In this document: piece after piece, positions 55,593-64,000 of the stretch
How positions within the stretch are numbered: the first letter of the stretch is position 1
Layout of the letters: the number at the start of each line of letters is the position of its first letter
Source of the DNA: Linnemannia hyalina
Lineage: Eukaryota > Mortierellomycota > Mortierellomycetes > Mortierellales > Mortierellaceae
Reading direction: 5' to 3'
NCBI GenBank assembly: GCA_019671135.1
Contig: JAHRHY010000009.1
Span: forward strand, 1,364,001 to 1,428,000
Length of the DNA stretch: 64,000 nt
Notes under the pieces: generated by a model
What the model was told of the DNA's origin: nothing
What the model saw: the letters and a program-made list of their open reading frames with translations, nothing else
Databases searched by the model: none
Translations under genes and position numbers: made by a program

Positions 55593-56329
55593 TGATTATC
55601 ATAGCCTTAATATCAACAAGCGCCATTTTTAAACATGCACAAACAAACAACAAACAAACCAACCTCCCAATGCCCACTTTTTACCGCCACACAAAAATGA
55701 GTGCTTCATCTTTTTCTTTATTGGATTTTTTTGTTTGTGGCACCCCATGATGAGAGCAGCTTACTAGTTTAATAGTGTAGCTCCGACGGGGGAGCGAAGG
55801 AGGGAAAAGATGGTGCGTGAAAGAGGAAGGAGTGAAAAATTGTATGTTTGTAGGGGTACAACAAGGCATAGCACCGCATAGCACGGGTCCCCACTCAAAA
55901 TCGGCATCTCTCTTCTGTTTTGTTTTTTCTTTAGCTCCACTTTGTACCGTTGAGGAAAAGGCCTTCGAGATAAACAATCGAGAGAGAGAGCAAGAATCAG
56001 GTGTGTGTGTGCAACCGATTGTTACCCAATTCTTGAGCGAGAGTTTTCTTTCTTCTTCACTTCCTTTCCTTTTTGTTCGATTGCTTCTTCCTTCTTTTTC
56101 CTCTTCTTTCCTTTTGCCTCTCCATTGACTCACGACTTTCCTTTCACATCATATTTCCTCCACTCTTTTCTCTCCTCTTCTTTCCTCCGACTCCAATTCT
56201 CCTTCACCTTGTTGTTTTGACACCTCTTACTGCCCTCGTTTCTCTCCTTGTCCCCCTCCTACTCATCCACCCTCCTCTCTCGCTTTCCCCTGCCTCTCCC
56301 TGCCCTGTCCCTCTCAAACTCGACCAATA
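55593..56329. other. Intergenic between kelch genes 1 and 2
   Basis: No gene. The last 300 bp is strongly C/T-rich, the leader type seen before all three kelch genes. Confidence 0.55.
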
Positions 56330-58876
56330 ATGCAGTTATCACCCTCCCTCAGCACAGCTGTGCTGTTACTGCTACGGCTACCCCTGTTCCTCACGACGAC
56401 CACCACTACCATCACTCACATCCAAGCCCAAGAAATACCACCAACAACAGGACCAGCACCAACGCCAACGCCACCGCCACCAAATGGACCCTACAATCCC
56501 ACACCCCTCTATAGCGTCCATTCTGTATTCGTCGAGGGAACAGCCCTCTATGTCCACGGCGGGTTGCCCAGCGTCACTGGTGTATCATCAGGACAAACAT
56601 TCTCCCTAGACCTCTCCGTCACCTGGAAGACCAGTCAACCGGCCTTCAAACAGCTTTCTACTGGGGTTCCCTCTTCTTCCATCACCAGCGCCCTTTTGCA
56701 GGACAAGGATTCATGGATAGTGATCAATGGCAAACAGTTTATCTTTTACTCTATCGGGAAGGACCATTGGAATAGCCCTGTCACATTAACCGAGTTGAAC
56801 CCCACGCCAGGGTTCCCGGCGGTGACGGATATGTCGTCGGGTCTGGTCTACTTTGTGAACGGGTTCGTTGTGCAGGGTGCGAGCGCCGCCGCTGTCGGGA
56901 CGATACCGATGATGATGATGCTGAAGAAGTCCACTGTTGGATATGAGTTTTCGTCTATGGGCACTTCGACCGAGTTTTCGATAGTTGAAAGTGGGTATGC
57001 GAGCTGTTGGAGCACCCTCCGAAAGTCGATCCTTCTTCATGGTGGACTGGCCGGGTCGCCCATCGCCATCTACCAAAAAACGCTGTACGAGTTCAACACG
57101 ACAAAGTCTACGTTTGCGACGATTAATGACAACGGCGCGATACCCACGGCGCGGTCTGGACACTGCATGGTGGAGGCGTACGATGGGACCAAGATTGTAC
57201 TGTTTGGAGGGGTGGACCAGACAAGCGCAGGATTGTCGGATATCTATATTTTAGATGTCGCGACGTTAAAGTGGACGACGGGAAAAACGGGCGGAGCTGG
57301 AGTCGGGAGGGCGTATGCTGCCTGTGCGGTGACGAACGACAGGTTTGTTGCCTGGGGTGGAGCTACGAGGATCAATGGGGACTTTGTAGCCGTGGCGGCG
57401 ACCAACGCGACGGTCGTTTACGACTTTATTCAGGACAAATGGATAACGACATTTTCGCCTGTCAGGACCAACGTTACTTCACCAGACCCAGACCCAGACG
57501 CCTCGACTCCATCGACTCCTCCCGCTGGTGAGTCGTCGTCGTCTTCGAAGGGTGCTCTCATTGGAGGGATTATTGGAGGAGTTGTTGTGCTTGCTGCAAT
57601 TGCAGTGTTCATTTTTTTTTGTCGGCGTCGTTCAGATCGCAAGAAGGAAAAGAAGATGTCCTTCTCAACCTTTGCTGCCATGCCTGTTGTGACCGCCGAG
57701 ACCGGCTCTTCCTCGGACAACTCCTTCCCAGACCAGCAGCAGCAGCAACGGAGCAAAGCGAGGGAGACTGAGAAGGCCGACGATGATGAACAGGATGAAA
57801 GCGGGAAAGAGAAGAAGCCTCAAGATGACGGTAACGATGGGATTACCTACGTCGTCGGAGCACGCGCCATGCCTGCGTCCCCTACTGAATCGTCTTTCCG
57901 CAATTCCAGCATCATTCCTCAAAATCGCAACTATCAGCCACTCCAACAGCTATCACCGACTCAACAGCCACTTCAACCACTTCAACCACTGTCGCCAATT
58001 CAGGAACAACAACAAGCCTATCATGCTGTCAACGGGATCCCGTTCCCACCTCCTCCAGCTACCGCTGCGAATGTCTCCACTGGATACACTGTCCCTGTCC
58101 TCAAGTTTTTCAACCCTACCACCAACACTCCCACCAGCCCTACCACCACGTCTCTCTCTACCAATACCCCCATCCCTATCCCTTCATCCCCTGTCGCATC
58201 CGTCATCCCTCTTCCCCCTCCTTCAATACCCCAACGTCCTCAATCACTTCTCCCTGGTGGATTCATTGCTCCGCGTGTTGTTCACTCACCTACCTCCTCT
58301 CAACCAAAAGAGCCTTCCTATACCACTCTCGTCCCTTACTTCTCCCCTGTCGCCTCCGTCTCCTCTTTTCCTACTACCTCCCAGCATTCTCAATCAACCA
58401 TTCCCGTCAACAACAGTAACAACCGAGCCTACACCAACGATCAATACCATGACCAACAAGGAAAAGAGGAACTGCAACGAGAACAACAACAAAGACCACC
58501 ACCCACTGTTGAGTACGGCGCCAACTCTTCGCCTGCCCTGTCCTATTTGGCTACCAGCTCACAATGGACAGGCTCCCAAGGATCCACGCTGGTCGCTCCT
58601 GGTGTTGCTCTTGGTGCTGGTAACAATCCTTATTCCACCTTCACTCCATCGCCATTGGCAGGTGCTCCTACCGGCCCTGCTGCTGCTGGCAGTAGTGACT
58701 TTGCTGCTTTCACACCTTCGCCGTTATCGTCGTACTCTGACAACACTGAGGCCAGGAATTCGCTACCATATGTCCCTATTGTCGGCAGTGGCAATAGAGA
58801 TGGAAATTGGCAAAAAATTGCTGATGAGTTGGGGCCTCCGATTACCCCTCCTCGCAACCCTCACGGCATCCAATAA
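56330..58876 (+). CDS. Kelch beta-propeller membrane protein, tandem copy 2
   Basis: An intronless 848 aa protein, the longest of the three. The signal peptide is LSTAVLLLLRLPLFLTTT, with cleavage plausibly near QAQ. A Pro/Thr linker follows, then kelch blades (TALYVHGGLP, KSILLHGGLA, RSGHCMVEAYDGTKIVLFGG, RAYAACAVTNDRFVAWGGA). The membrane helix is ALIGGIIGGVVVLAAIAVFI (about 408-430), followed by CRRRSDRKKEKK. The cytoplasmic tail of about 415 residues is low-complexity (Pro, Ser, Thr, Gln) with repeated QPLQPL and TFTPSPL-type units, and ends PPRNPHGIQ, close to the end of copy 1. An AATAAA at 58937-58942 lies about 60 nt after the stop. A receptor-like role is inferred from topology only. 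Confidence 0.85.
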   Translation: MQLSPSLSTAVLLLLRLPLFLTTTTTTITHIQAQEIPPTTGPAPTPTPPPPNGPYNPTPLYSVHSVFVEGTALYVHGGLPSVTGVSSGQTFSLDLSVTWKTSQPAFKQLSTGVPSSSITSALLQDKDSWIVINGKQFIFYSIGKDHWNSPVTLTELNPTPGFPAVTDMSSGLVYFVNGFVVQGASAAAVGTIPMMMMLKKSTVGYEFSSMGTSTEFSIVESGYASCWSTLRKSILLHGGLAGSPIAIYQKTLYEFNTTKSTFATINDNGAIPTARSGHCMVEAYDGTKIVLFGGVDQTSAGLSDIYILDVATLKWTTGKTGGAGVGRAYAACAVTNDRFVAWGGATRINGDFVAVAATNATVVYDFIQDKWITTFSPVRTNVTSPDPDPDASTPSTPPAGESSSSSKGALIGGIIGGVVVLAAIAVFIFFCRRRSDRKKEKKMSFSTFAAMPVVTAETGSSSDNSFPDQQQQQRSKARETEKADDDEQDESGKEKKPQDDGNDGITYVVGARAMPASPTESSFRNSSIIPQNRNYQPLQQLSPTQQPLQPLQPLSPIQEQQQAYHAVNGIPFPPPPATAANVSTGYTVPVLKFFNPTTNTPTSPTTTSLSTNTPIPIPSSPVASVIPLPPPSIPQRPQSLLPGGFIAPRVVHSPTSSQPKEPSYTTLVPYFSPVASVSSFPTTSQHSQSTIPVNNSNNRAYTNDQYHDQQGKEELQREQQQRPPPTVEYGANSSPALSYLATSSQWTGSQGSTLVAPGVALGAGNNPYSTFTPSPLAGAPTGPAAAGSSDFAAFTPSPLSSYSDNTEARNSLPYVPIVGSGNRDGNWQKIADELGPPITPPRNPHGIQ

Positions 58877-60342
58877 TACCCAACAAGAGGTGAGGTTTTC
58901 TTCTACTTTGCGCCACTCCTTTTTTTCATCACTCGTAATAAAAGCATTAGTTAAGCATTATTCAGGTACAAAAAAAGGAGGTGTGTGTGAGCGCCCCCTC
59001 TCCATCCCATAGAAGGTTTTATGCACAGCCCAAGTGAAAAACAACAAAAAAAAACCCCCCCAATCAACAAAAAAGCAAGGCATTTTTTTTCTCTTGGTTG
59101 GAAGAAAAAAGATGCAAGCAGGAACGATTTACTTGCTCGTTTTTTTTGGTAGTGGAATGAATGAAGTTCGATGCATCCCTAGGGCAAAGATGGAGTCGTC
59201 CGGTCGGGAAAAAAAAAATGCCATGAATCGAAGCAATTCTAGACGTACTGCAAGGGAAAAAAAAAAAAGAGAGTGGAGCACTCTGTTAGAAATGGGAACG
59301 TCAATTGCTCTTGTTAGTTTTGGAGCACACAGGCCAGGTACGCACGCACTTCAAGGCTGAGGCATTGACCTATTAGGGTAGCAAGCAAGCAAAGAGGGAA
59401 ATGCAAGGTTAAGTGTGTAGAAGGAAAGTACATGCAGGGCAAGACGAAGGCGAGAGGGAGGTGAAGACATTTTCTCTTTTCAAGCGCCAAAAAACAAAAG
59501 AAGAGGGAAGGAAGCATGATAAAACCCTTTTCAGTCCTCGTCTTTTTGGCCAATGGTCAACTGGGGTCTGGGTTTGCATTGCGAGGATATGGACTTTTTT
59601 GCCAAGCAAAAACATCAATGAAAGGGAGATCACTGCTGCCCTTGAACCTTCTTTACACCCTTCACGCCCTCATCTATCGCTTGACCGATTCTTCCGCATT
59701 TCGTCTCCCTTCGATCGCAAAAAAAGAAGATAAACGTATGTGAAAGAGAGAAGCAAGAGAGAGAGGATGGCTCTCATGATAGAATTTCTATCTTGTGTTC
59801 ACCACGAGAGGCACAATAAAAAAGCAACGGACGGATGGACAGACCGACAACAAAAAGCCAACAGCCAACAAAATGGCCAAACAAACAAACAATATGTAGC
59901 CGCTGCTGTTGTGAGTGACAAAGAAGAAATAAGGTCTGCAAGTTACTTTGGCGGCGTGTCGGAACCAATTGACATGCACATGCCCCATCCTCCTCATTCC
60001 TCTCCGTTGCTGGCGAGAGAAAGAGGGATTGATATTGATGCTCTTATTTCTTCCAGTCTTTCTGTCTGCACACATTGTTTAATTTGCTTTTGTGAGTGTT
60101 GTTCGTGCTCCGTTTGAGCGTCATCTTCCATCTCGGTTCTTTTTTTTTTTCTCTTCTCCCTTCTCTCTTCCTCTTTTCTTCTCTCTTTTTTTCTTTTCCT
60201 CTTCACGCTTCCACTCGTCCCCTACTTCCTTTCTCCTTCTTCGCGTCCCTTTCTTCCTTGTTACCCGTTTTCATGTTCCTTCTTTTCTTTCTTTTTTTTT
60301 GTACATAATATACCCTCGTGCACGCGAACATCCACACCAACC
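58877..60342. other. Intergenic between kelch genes 2 and 3
   Basis: About 1.5 kb with several A8-A12 runs (58970-59280) and a C/T-rich leader at 60120-60300. AATAAA for kelch gene 2 lies at 58937. No gene supported. Confidence 0.55.
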
Positions 60343-62031
60343 ATGCGACCACACCTCTCGCTCAGCGCCACCCTCATCCTCTTCGTCCTCTCCTCCTCGC
60401 CCTCATTCACCAATGCCCAATCCGCGATAACTACCCTCTACGGAGGCCAATCCGTCTTCATCGAGGGCAAGGGCCTCTACATACACGGCGGAACCGTCAG
60501 CGACACATCCAACACGGTCAAGAACTCCAGCTCTGGACAGACCTTTGTCATCGACCTCAACAACACCTGGTCCATCAAGAACCCCAATATCCGCCCCCTA
60601 CCTACCTTGTACCCCTCTGGCGGAACTGGAACTGCATTGTTCAACAACAAGAATTCCTGGTTCTTGAAGGGTACCAATGCAGTCCATATCTTTGACATGG
60701 AATCCGAGACCTGGGCTCTGGAGAAGGTTGATAATAACATTAACCCTTATCCGTCGCTGGCTGCTGTCGCGGTGCCGATGGACAATGATTATGTCTATCT
60801 TATCAATGGGTACAAGGACGCGAACGCGACGAACAGCACTGCGGTCATGATGCGGTATAACGTCCAGGCCGATTTGGTCGAGCCCATGCATCTCGCTATG
60901 CCCGTCGCGACCGACCATGTCAGTATCTGGAGCACGCTGAAGGGGTCTGCATTCATTTATGGAGGTGCTGACTATGTCGACCAGTCGCTCGTCGAGTTCT
61001 TCCCGGGCAACCCTAAAGACATCACGTCTGTCAAGCGCGCCATCATTGGTGACATTCCTGCAGGGCGGTTCGGACACTGCATGGTCGAGGCTTATGGGGG
61101 TGCCCAGATTTATGTCTTTGGAGGCAATACCATTCAAGGGACCACCTCAGATATCTACAGGATCGATGCGCACACGATGAGATGGACCCGACTCGGGGCA
61201 GGACCGACATACACCGCCAGGGCGTTTGCAGCCTGTGCCGTCACCAATGACATGTTTGTTGCCTGGGGAGGAGCCACATGGGACCCGACCAACAAGCGGT
61301 ACACGGTTGTCGCGACACCCATGGTCGTTTACAACATGAGGACAGGAGAATGGCCCTCGACCTTTGACCCAACCCCTGCAGCCAACTCGACTCCACCAAC
61401 AGACATTCCCCCCTCTCACGAAGGCGACCCGGCACCACGCCTGATCCCCTTGGGCGGCATTCTCGCAGGAGTCGCAGGGATTCTGTTGTTGGCCGGCGTT
61501 GGTGTTGGAGTCTGCTACTGTCGTCAGAAGCGACAGACCCGTCGTGGATTGCCGTTCATGAAGGTCGGTGGTCATGAAGGCGGTGATGATGACGATGGTA
61601 AAGACTTTAAAGGAGGCAAGAATGAATTCTCGTCTTCGTCTCCTCCATCTTCCTACAAGATGAACCACCTCCAAGGCAACGACAACGGCAACACCGGTGA
61701 TTTGGACCAGCAACAGCAATACCACCAGCAACATCCATACCAGGAACAACAACACCACTACCAGCAGGAGCCCCTTCTGGACCCCTTTGCCGATTCCACG
61801 CATGGTCACGGCCATTTCGATCTGAGCAAAGGAGGCGGGTATGAAGCGTCGCCCTCTGTAGGATACCAACAACCAGGCGGGAACCCGTTCGCATCGGTGC
61901 ACGATGCGTCGGTGAAGGTGGATGTGGAGGATTATTCTAGACCTGGACTTGGAGCTGGTGGACGAGTTCCTGGTTATGGAGGCAGGTATACTGATGGTGC
62001 TTCTGGAGGACGGAGCCCTTACTCGCAATAG
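60343..62031 (+). CDS. Kelch beta-propeller membrane protein, tandem copy 3
   Basis: An intronless 562 aa protein. The signal peptide is LSLSATLILFVLSSSPSF, cleaved near NAQ. Kelch blades include KGLYIHGGTV, YVYLINGYKD, GSAFIYGGAD, RFGHCMVEAYGGAQIYVFGG and RAFAACAVTNDMFVAWGGA. The membrane helix is LGGILAGVAGILLLAGVGVG (about 369-388), followed by CYCRQKRQTRRG. The tail of about 165 residues is rich in His, Gln and Gly, with DPFADS and NPFAS motifs; NPF triplets can bind EH-domain endocytic adaptors, which is an inference. It differs from copies 1 and 2 in lacking the RNP.G C-terminus, ending in GGRSPYSQ. The same gene order and strand point to tandem duplication followed by rapid tail divergence. 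Confidence 0.85.
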   Translation: MRPHLSLSATLILFVLSSSPSFTNAQSAITTLYGGQSVFIEGKGLYIHGGTVSDTSNTVKNSSSGQTFVIDLNNTWSIKNPNIRPLPTLYPSGGTGTALFNNKNSWFLKGTNAVHIFDMESETWALEKVDNNINPYPSLAAVAVPMDNDYVYLINGYKDANATNSTAVMMRYNVQADLVEPMHLAMPVATDHVSIWSTLKGSAFIYGGADYVDQSLVEFFPGNPKDITSVKRAIIGDIPAGRFGHCMVEAYGGAQIYVFGGNTIQGTTSDIYRIDAHTMRWTRLGAGPTYTARAFAACAVTNDMFVAWGGATWDPTNKRYTVVATPMVVYNMRTGEWPSTFDPTPAANSTPPTDIPPSHEGDPAPRLIPLGGILAGVAGILLLAGVGVGVCYCRQKRQTRRGLPFMKVGGHEGGDDDDGKDFKGGKNEFSSSSPPSSYKMNHLQGNDNGNTGDLDQQQQYHQQHPYQEQQHHYQQEPLLDPFADSTHGHGHFDLSKGGGYEASPSVGYQQPGGNPFASVHDASVKVDVEDYSRPGLGAGGRVPGYGGRYTDGASGGRSPYSQ

Positions 62032-62995
62032 ACAGCGCGTACACACTTGGTCGTCCTCTAGTTTTCATAAACCCTTTTGTTTTCATTCGTCTTACAGAAG
62101 GGAAGTGCTGACATGGAGAGAGGACAATGTGATGTCACGAAGTGGGTTAGAGTGAATGGGTAGTTGATCTCTTTGACGTGAAAAAGCGAGCGATGAGAAG
62201 ATGACTATGTTGAGTGAGATGTCGATGATGAGTGAAGAGAAGAAAAAGAGAAAAGGGGAAGAAACAGCCAAAGAGAACATAATAAATGTTCTTTGGTCGG
62301 GGATATCACGAACACGAACGCGACAGCCTGAACGATGAATCTTGAGGTGAGCGATCCAACATATCATACGCATGAGCGCGTTCGTCTATCCCTCGCCGAG
62401 TCCAACGTGCATGCCGTTTCTCGTTTGTCCGCAGCAAGTCTTGTTCAATTGTGATCTTACCTTAATAGCTTTGAAAGAGCGGGATGGACAACAAGGACAG
62501 AAGTCAAAGACAGCGTTTTTAGTTCCACTTCCTCTCTTGCTTGCCAAGAACGAGGGATAAAGTCGATGCTCCTTTCGCCTCTCTCACGGCGTGATTTCTG
62601 TCCCGCCCCTGGTATATCCATCTCCTAATTGCATCAGTGGGGTCGTGTGAAAAGTGCTTCCCTCAGAAGATATGTCATTCACCACTTTCCACGGCGTCTG
62701 TTTGTGTACTATCCCACCTTCTCCCTCTTCTACTCCTGTGCAATTGAATTGCCTTCCCGTTCTGGACTCGATACGATATTTTTTCTGTTTCTTGGCGAAA
62801 CCTAAATCGATGCGTTGCCAAGAATGCATTCTTGGCTTCTATTTCCCTCTTGTGCTCTCTACCTCACACACTTAGACAAAAGGAGTCGTCGACAACAAAC
62901 ACACTAGGAGAAAAATATATATAGAGCGCACTCGCCCTTCTTTCTTTCCCATTCTTCATCCCTTCTTCTCTCTCACTCAACTAATTCGACTAAAA
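62032..62995. other. Intergenic before the right-edge gene
   Basis: No gene. It contains the TATA box and leader of the next gene in its last 90 bp. Confidence 0.55.
62916..62923 (+). promoter_or_regulatory. TATA box of the right-edge membrane protein gene
   Basis: TATATATA followed by GAGCGC, 72 bp before the ATG at 62996, with a C/T-rich start region in between. Confidence 0.6.
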
Positions 62996-64000
62996 ATGGC
63001 CGTCCACTGCAACAACAGCAACTCGAGCAGTCAGTACCCATCCGTCTGCTGTGTCTACAACTCAGAGTCCCAGCCTCTGCTCGGTCACCACACCGGTCAT
63101 CATGCTTCTGGTAGTTCTCAGCATCAGCATCAGGCCCCATCACCGCCAGCGTATTATGTCGATATGAGCGGCGATAACAAGGGTGGTCACTGCACCTCTT
63201 CACATGCCCCCCTCCAGCAACAATGTAAGTGAGCGACATCCTTGCTTAATATTTACACAAACACTTTTCCTTCCTCTTTCTCTCGTATCTAATCATCTCA
63301 TTCCTTTTTTCGTCCAACATAGGCCACTGCCAGCAACACTACCACAACCACCACAACAGCGACAACCAAAGCGACTGCTCCAGGAGCCCCAGACAGAGGG
63401 ACACCCGATGCACTGGCATCCTCGTCGGCTTGTTCATTGTCTTTTTCATCATGTTTGCCTCATCCATTAACCCTGGCCCATTTCGACGCTCTGGACCCTG
63501 GAACGCCGCTTCAGGAAGCACCACTGCCAACCCCAACGGACTGGATTTGCTCTCAAATGACAGTAACAACCTCAACTTTGACCGGTGCCGCGATAACGCC
63601 ATCGACTGGGACGGACCCTCGACCTTCACGACTGAGGTCAAGAACTTCCGACTCAAGATTGGACAGGGAAATATCTTTTCGCGTGTCAATATCTCGACTG
63701 GTCCTGTTGCGGTCCCTACGCTTCATATCCTTGGTGAGGTCACGCCTTATGAGGATGACGTGAAGAACAACAAGCCTGCTGCTTCTCACGGAGAGAAGAT
63801 CGATATTGATTACTTGGGACTCCATGTAGAGATCGTCGAGTTGGACAACCAGTTCGATGCCCAGGTTTGGTACCATAACCGGGAAGTCGTCGACCCCCGC
63901 GACGGACAACACTACCGCGCCTGTGCTAGACTCTACTTTGAAGTCATCCTCCCCGAGTCCTTCACCTCCTATGGCTCCATCACCATCGACGGCCCTGTCG
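62996..64000 (+). CDS. Single-pass membrane protein with a large extracytosolic domain, cut by window edge
   Basis: Two exons seen: 62996-63224 and 63323 onward, joined in phase 1 at a GTAAGT donor and CATAG acceptor. About 302 residues are visible. The first 105 are His/Gln/Ser/Cys-rich and hydrophilic, followed by one hydrophobic helix (GILVGLFIVFFIMFASSI, about 108-126). The part after the helix is globular: FDRCRDNAIDWDGPSTFTTE, VKNFRLKIGQGNIFSRVNI, VPTLHILGEVTPYEDDV and DYLGLHVEIVELDNQFDAQV. With no signal peptide and one N-terminal helix, it is a predicted type II protein facing the ER/Golgi lumen or the cell surface. The alternating beta pattern loosely recalls LEA2/adhesin-type sandwiches, but I cannot name the family. 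Confidence 0.75.

Noticed and set aside
57783..59012. Plus-strand open frame of about 409 codons overlapping kelch gene 2
   Set aside because: A frame-shifted shadow of the low-complexity tail, made of Ser/Leu/Pro/Asn runs.
61147..62046. Minus-strand open frame of about 299 codons
   Set aside because: Antisense to kelch gene 3; no domain or start context.
1..64000. tRNA, rRNA, CRISPR arrays and complete transposons
   Set aside because: Looked for T-arm-like GGTTCGA motifs with cloverleaf potential, spaced direct repeats, and transposase or reverse-transcriptase motifs; none was convincing. The short tandem arrays are microsatellites.

Overview
The window is nuclear DNA from a filamentous fungus. 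Genes are split by short GT-AG introns, intergenic DNA is long and rich in pyrimidine or purine tracts and CAA/CATT microsatellites, and none of the genes is arranged in an operon. The gene families (large F-box/LRR proteins in several copies, LRR proteins with Pro/Gln-rich tails, membrane-anchored kelch proteins, a SPO71-like PH protein, a stand-alone arabinokinase-type glycosyltransferase) suggest an early-diverging fungus, most probably Mortierellomycota (Mortierella/Linnemannia-like). That placement comes from remembered family resemblance, not from a search.

Layout. 1-7.2 kb, minus strand: a mitochondrial PPR-type protein cut by the left edge, then a three-exon LRR protein. 7.2-13 kb is gene-poor. 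13-21.6 kb is an accessory block: a frameshifted secreted-protein pseudogene, then two tandem units on the minus strand, each an F-box gene followed by a tiny 61-62 aa protein, and a third, broken copy of the tiny gene. 22-26.6 kb: a four-exon fungal transcription factor (minus), divergent from a polyprenol-reductase-like gene (27.98-29.27 kb, plus). 29.5-31.2 kb: a decayed F-box/LRR pseudogene. 31.6-32.2 kb: the U5 snRNP protein Dib1/Dim1 (minus), divergent from a five-exon membrane glycosyltransferase (33.1-35.3 kb). 37.5-40.9 kb: a five-exon protein matching the glycosyltransferase half of L-arabinokinase. 41.4-41.7 kb: a relic of an M13 metallopeptidase. 44.5-49.6 kb: a SPO71-like tandem-PH protein, convergent with a third F-box gene (49.9-51.9 kb). 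52.2-53.4 kb: further relics. 53.8-62 kb: three intronless kelch genes in tandem, each with a signal peptide, one membrane helix and a low-complexity cytoplasmic tail. 63-64 kb: a membrane protein cut by the right edge.

Housekeeping functions (splicing, dolichol synthesis, glycosylation, organelle gene expression) are interleaved with lineage-specific families that are duplicating and dying: F-box genes with their small companions, and kelch receptor-like proteins. Intron positions were chosen from GT/AG sites that keep the reading frame. No transcript data were available, and first exons lying in untranslated leaders cannot be excluded. No tRNA, rRNA, CRISPR array or intact transposon was recognised.
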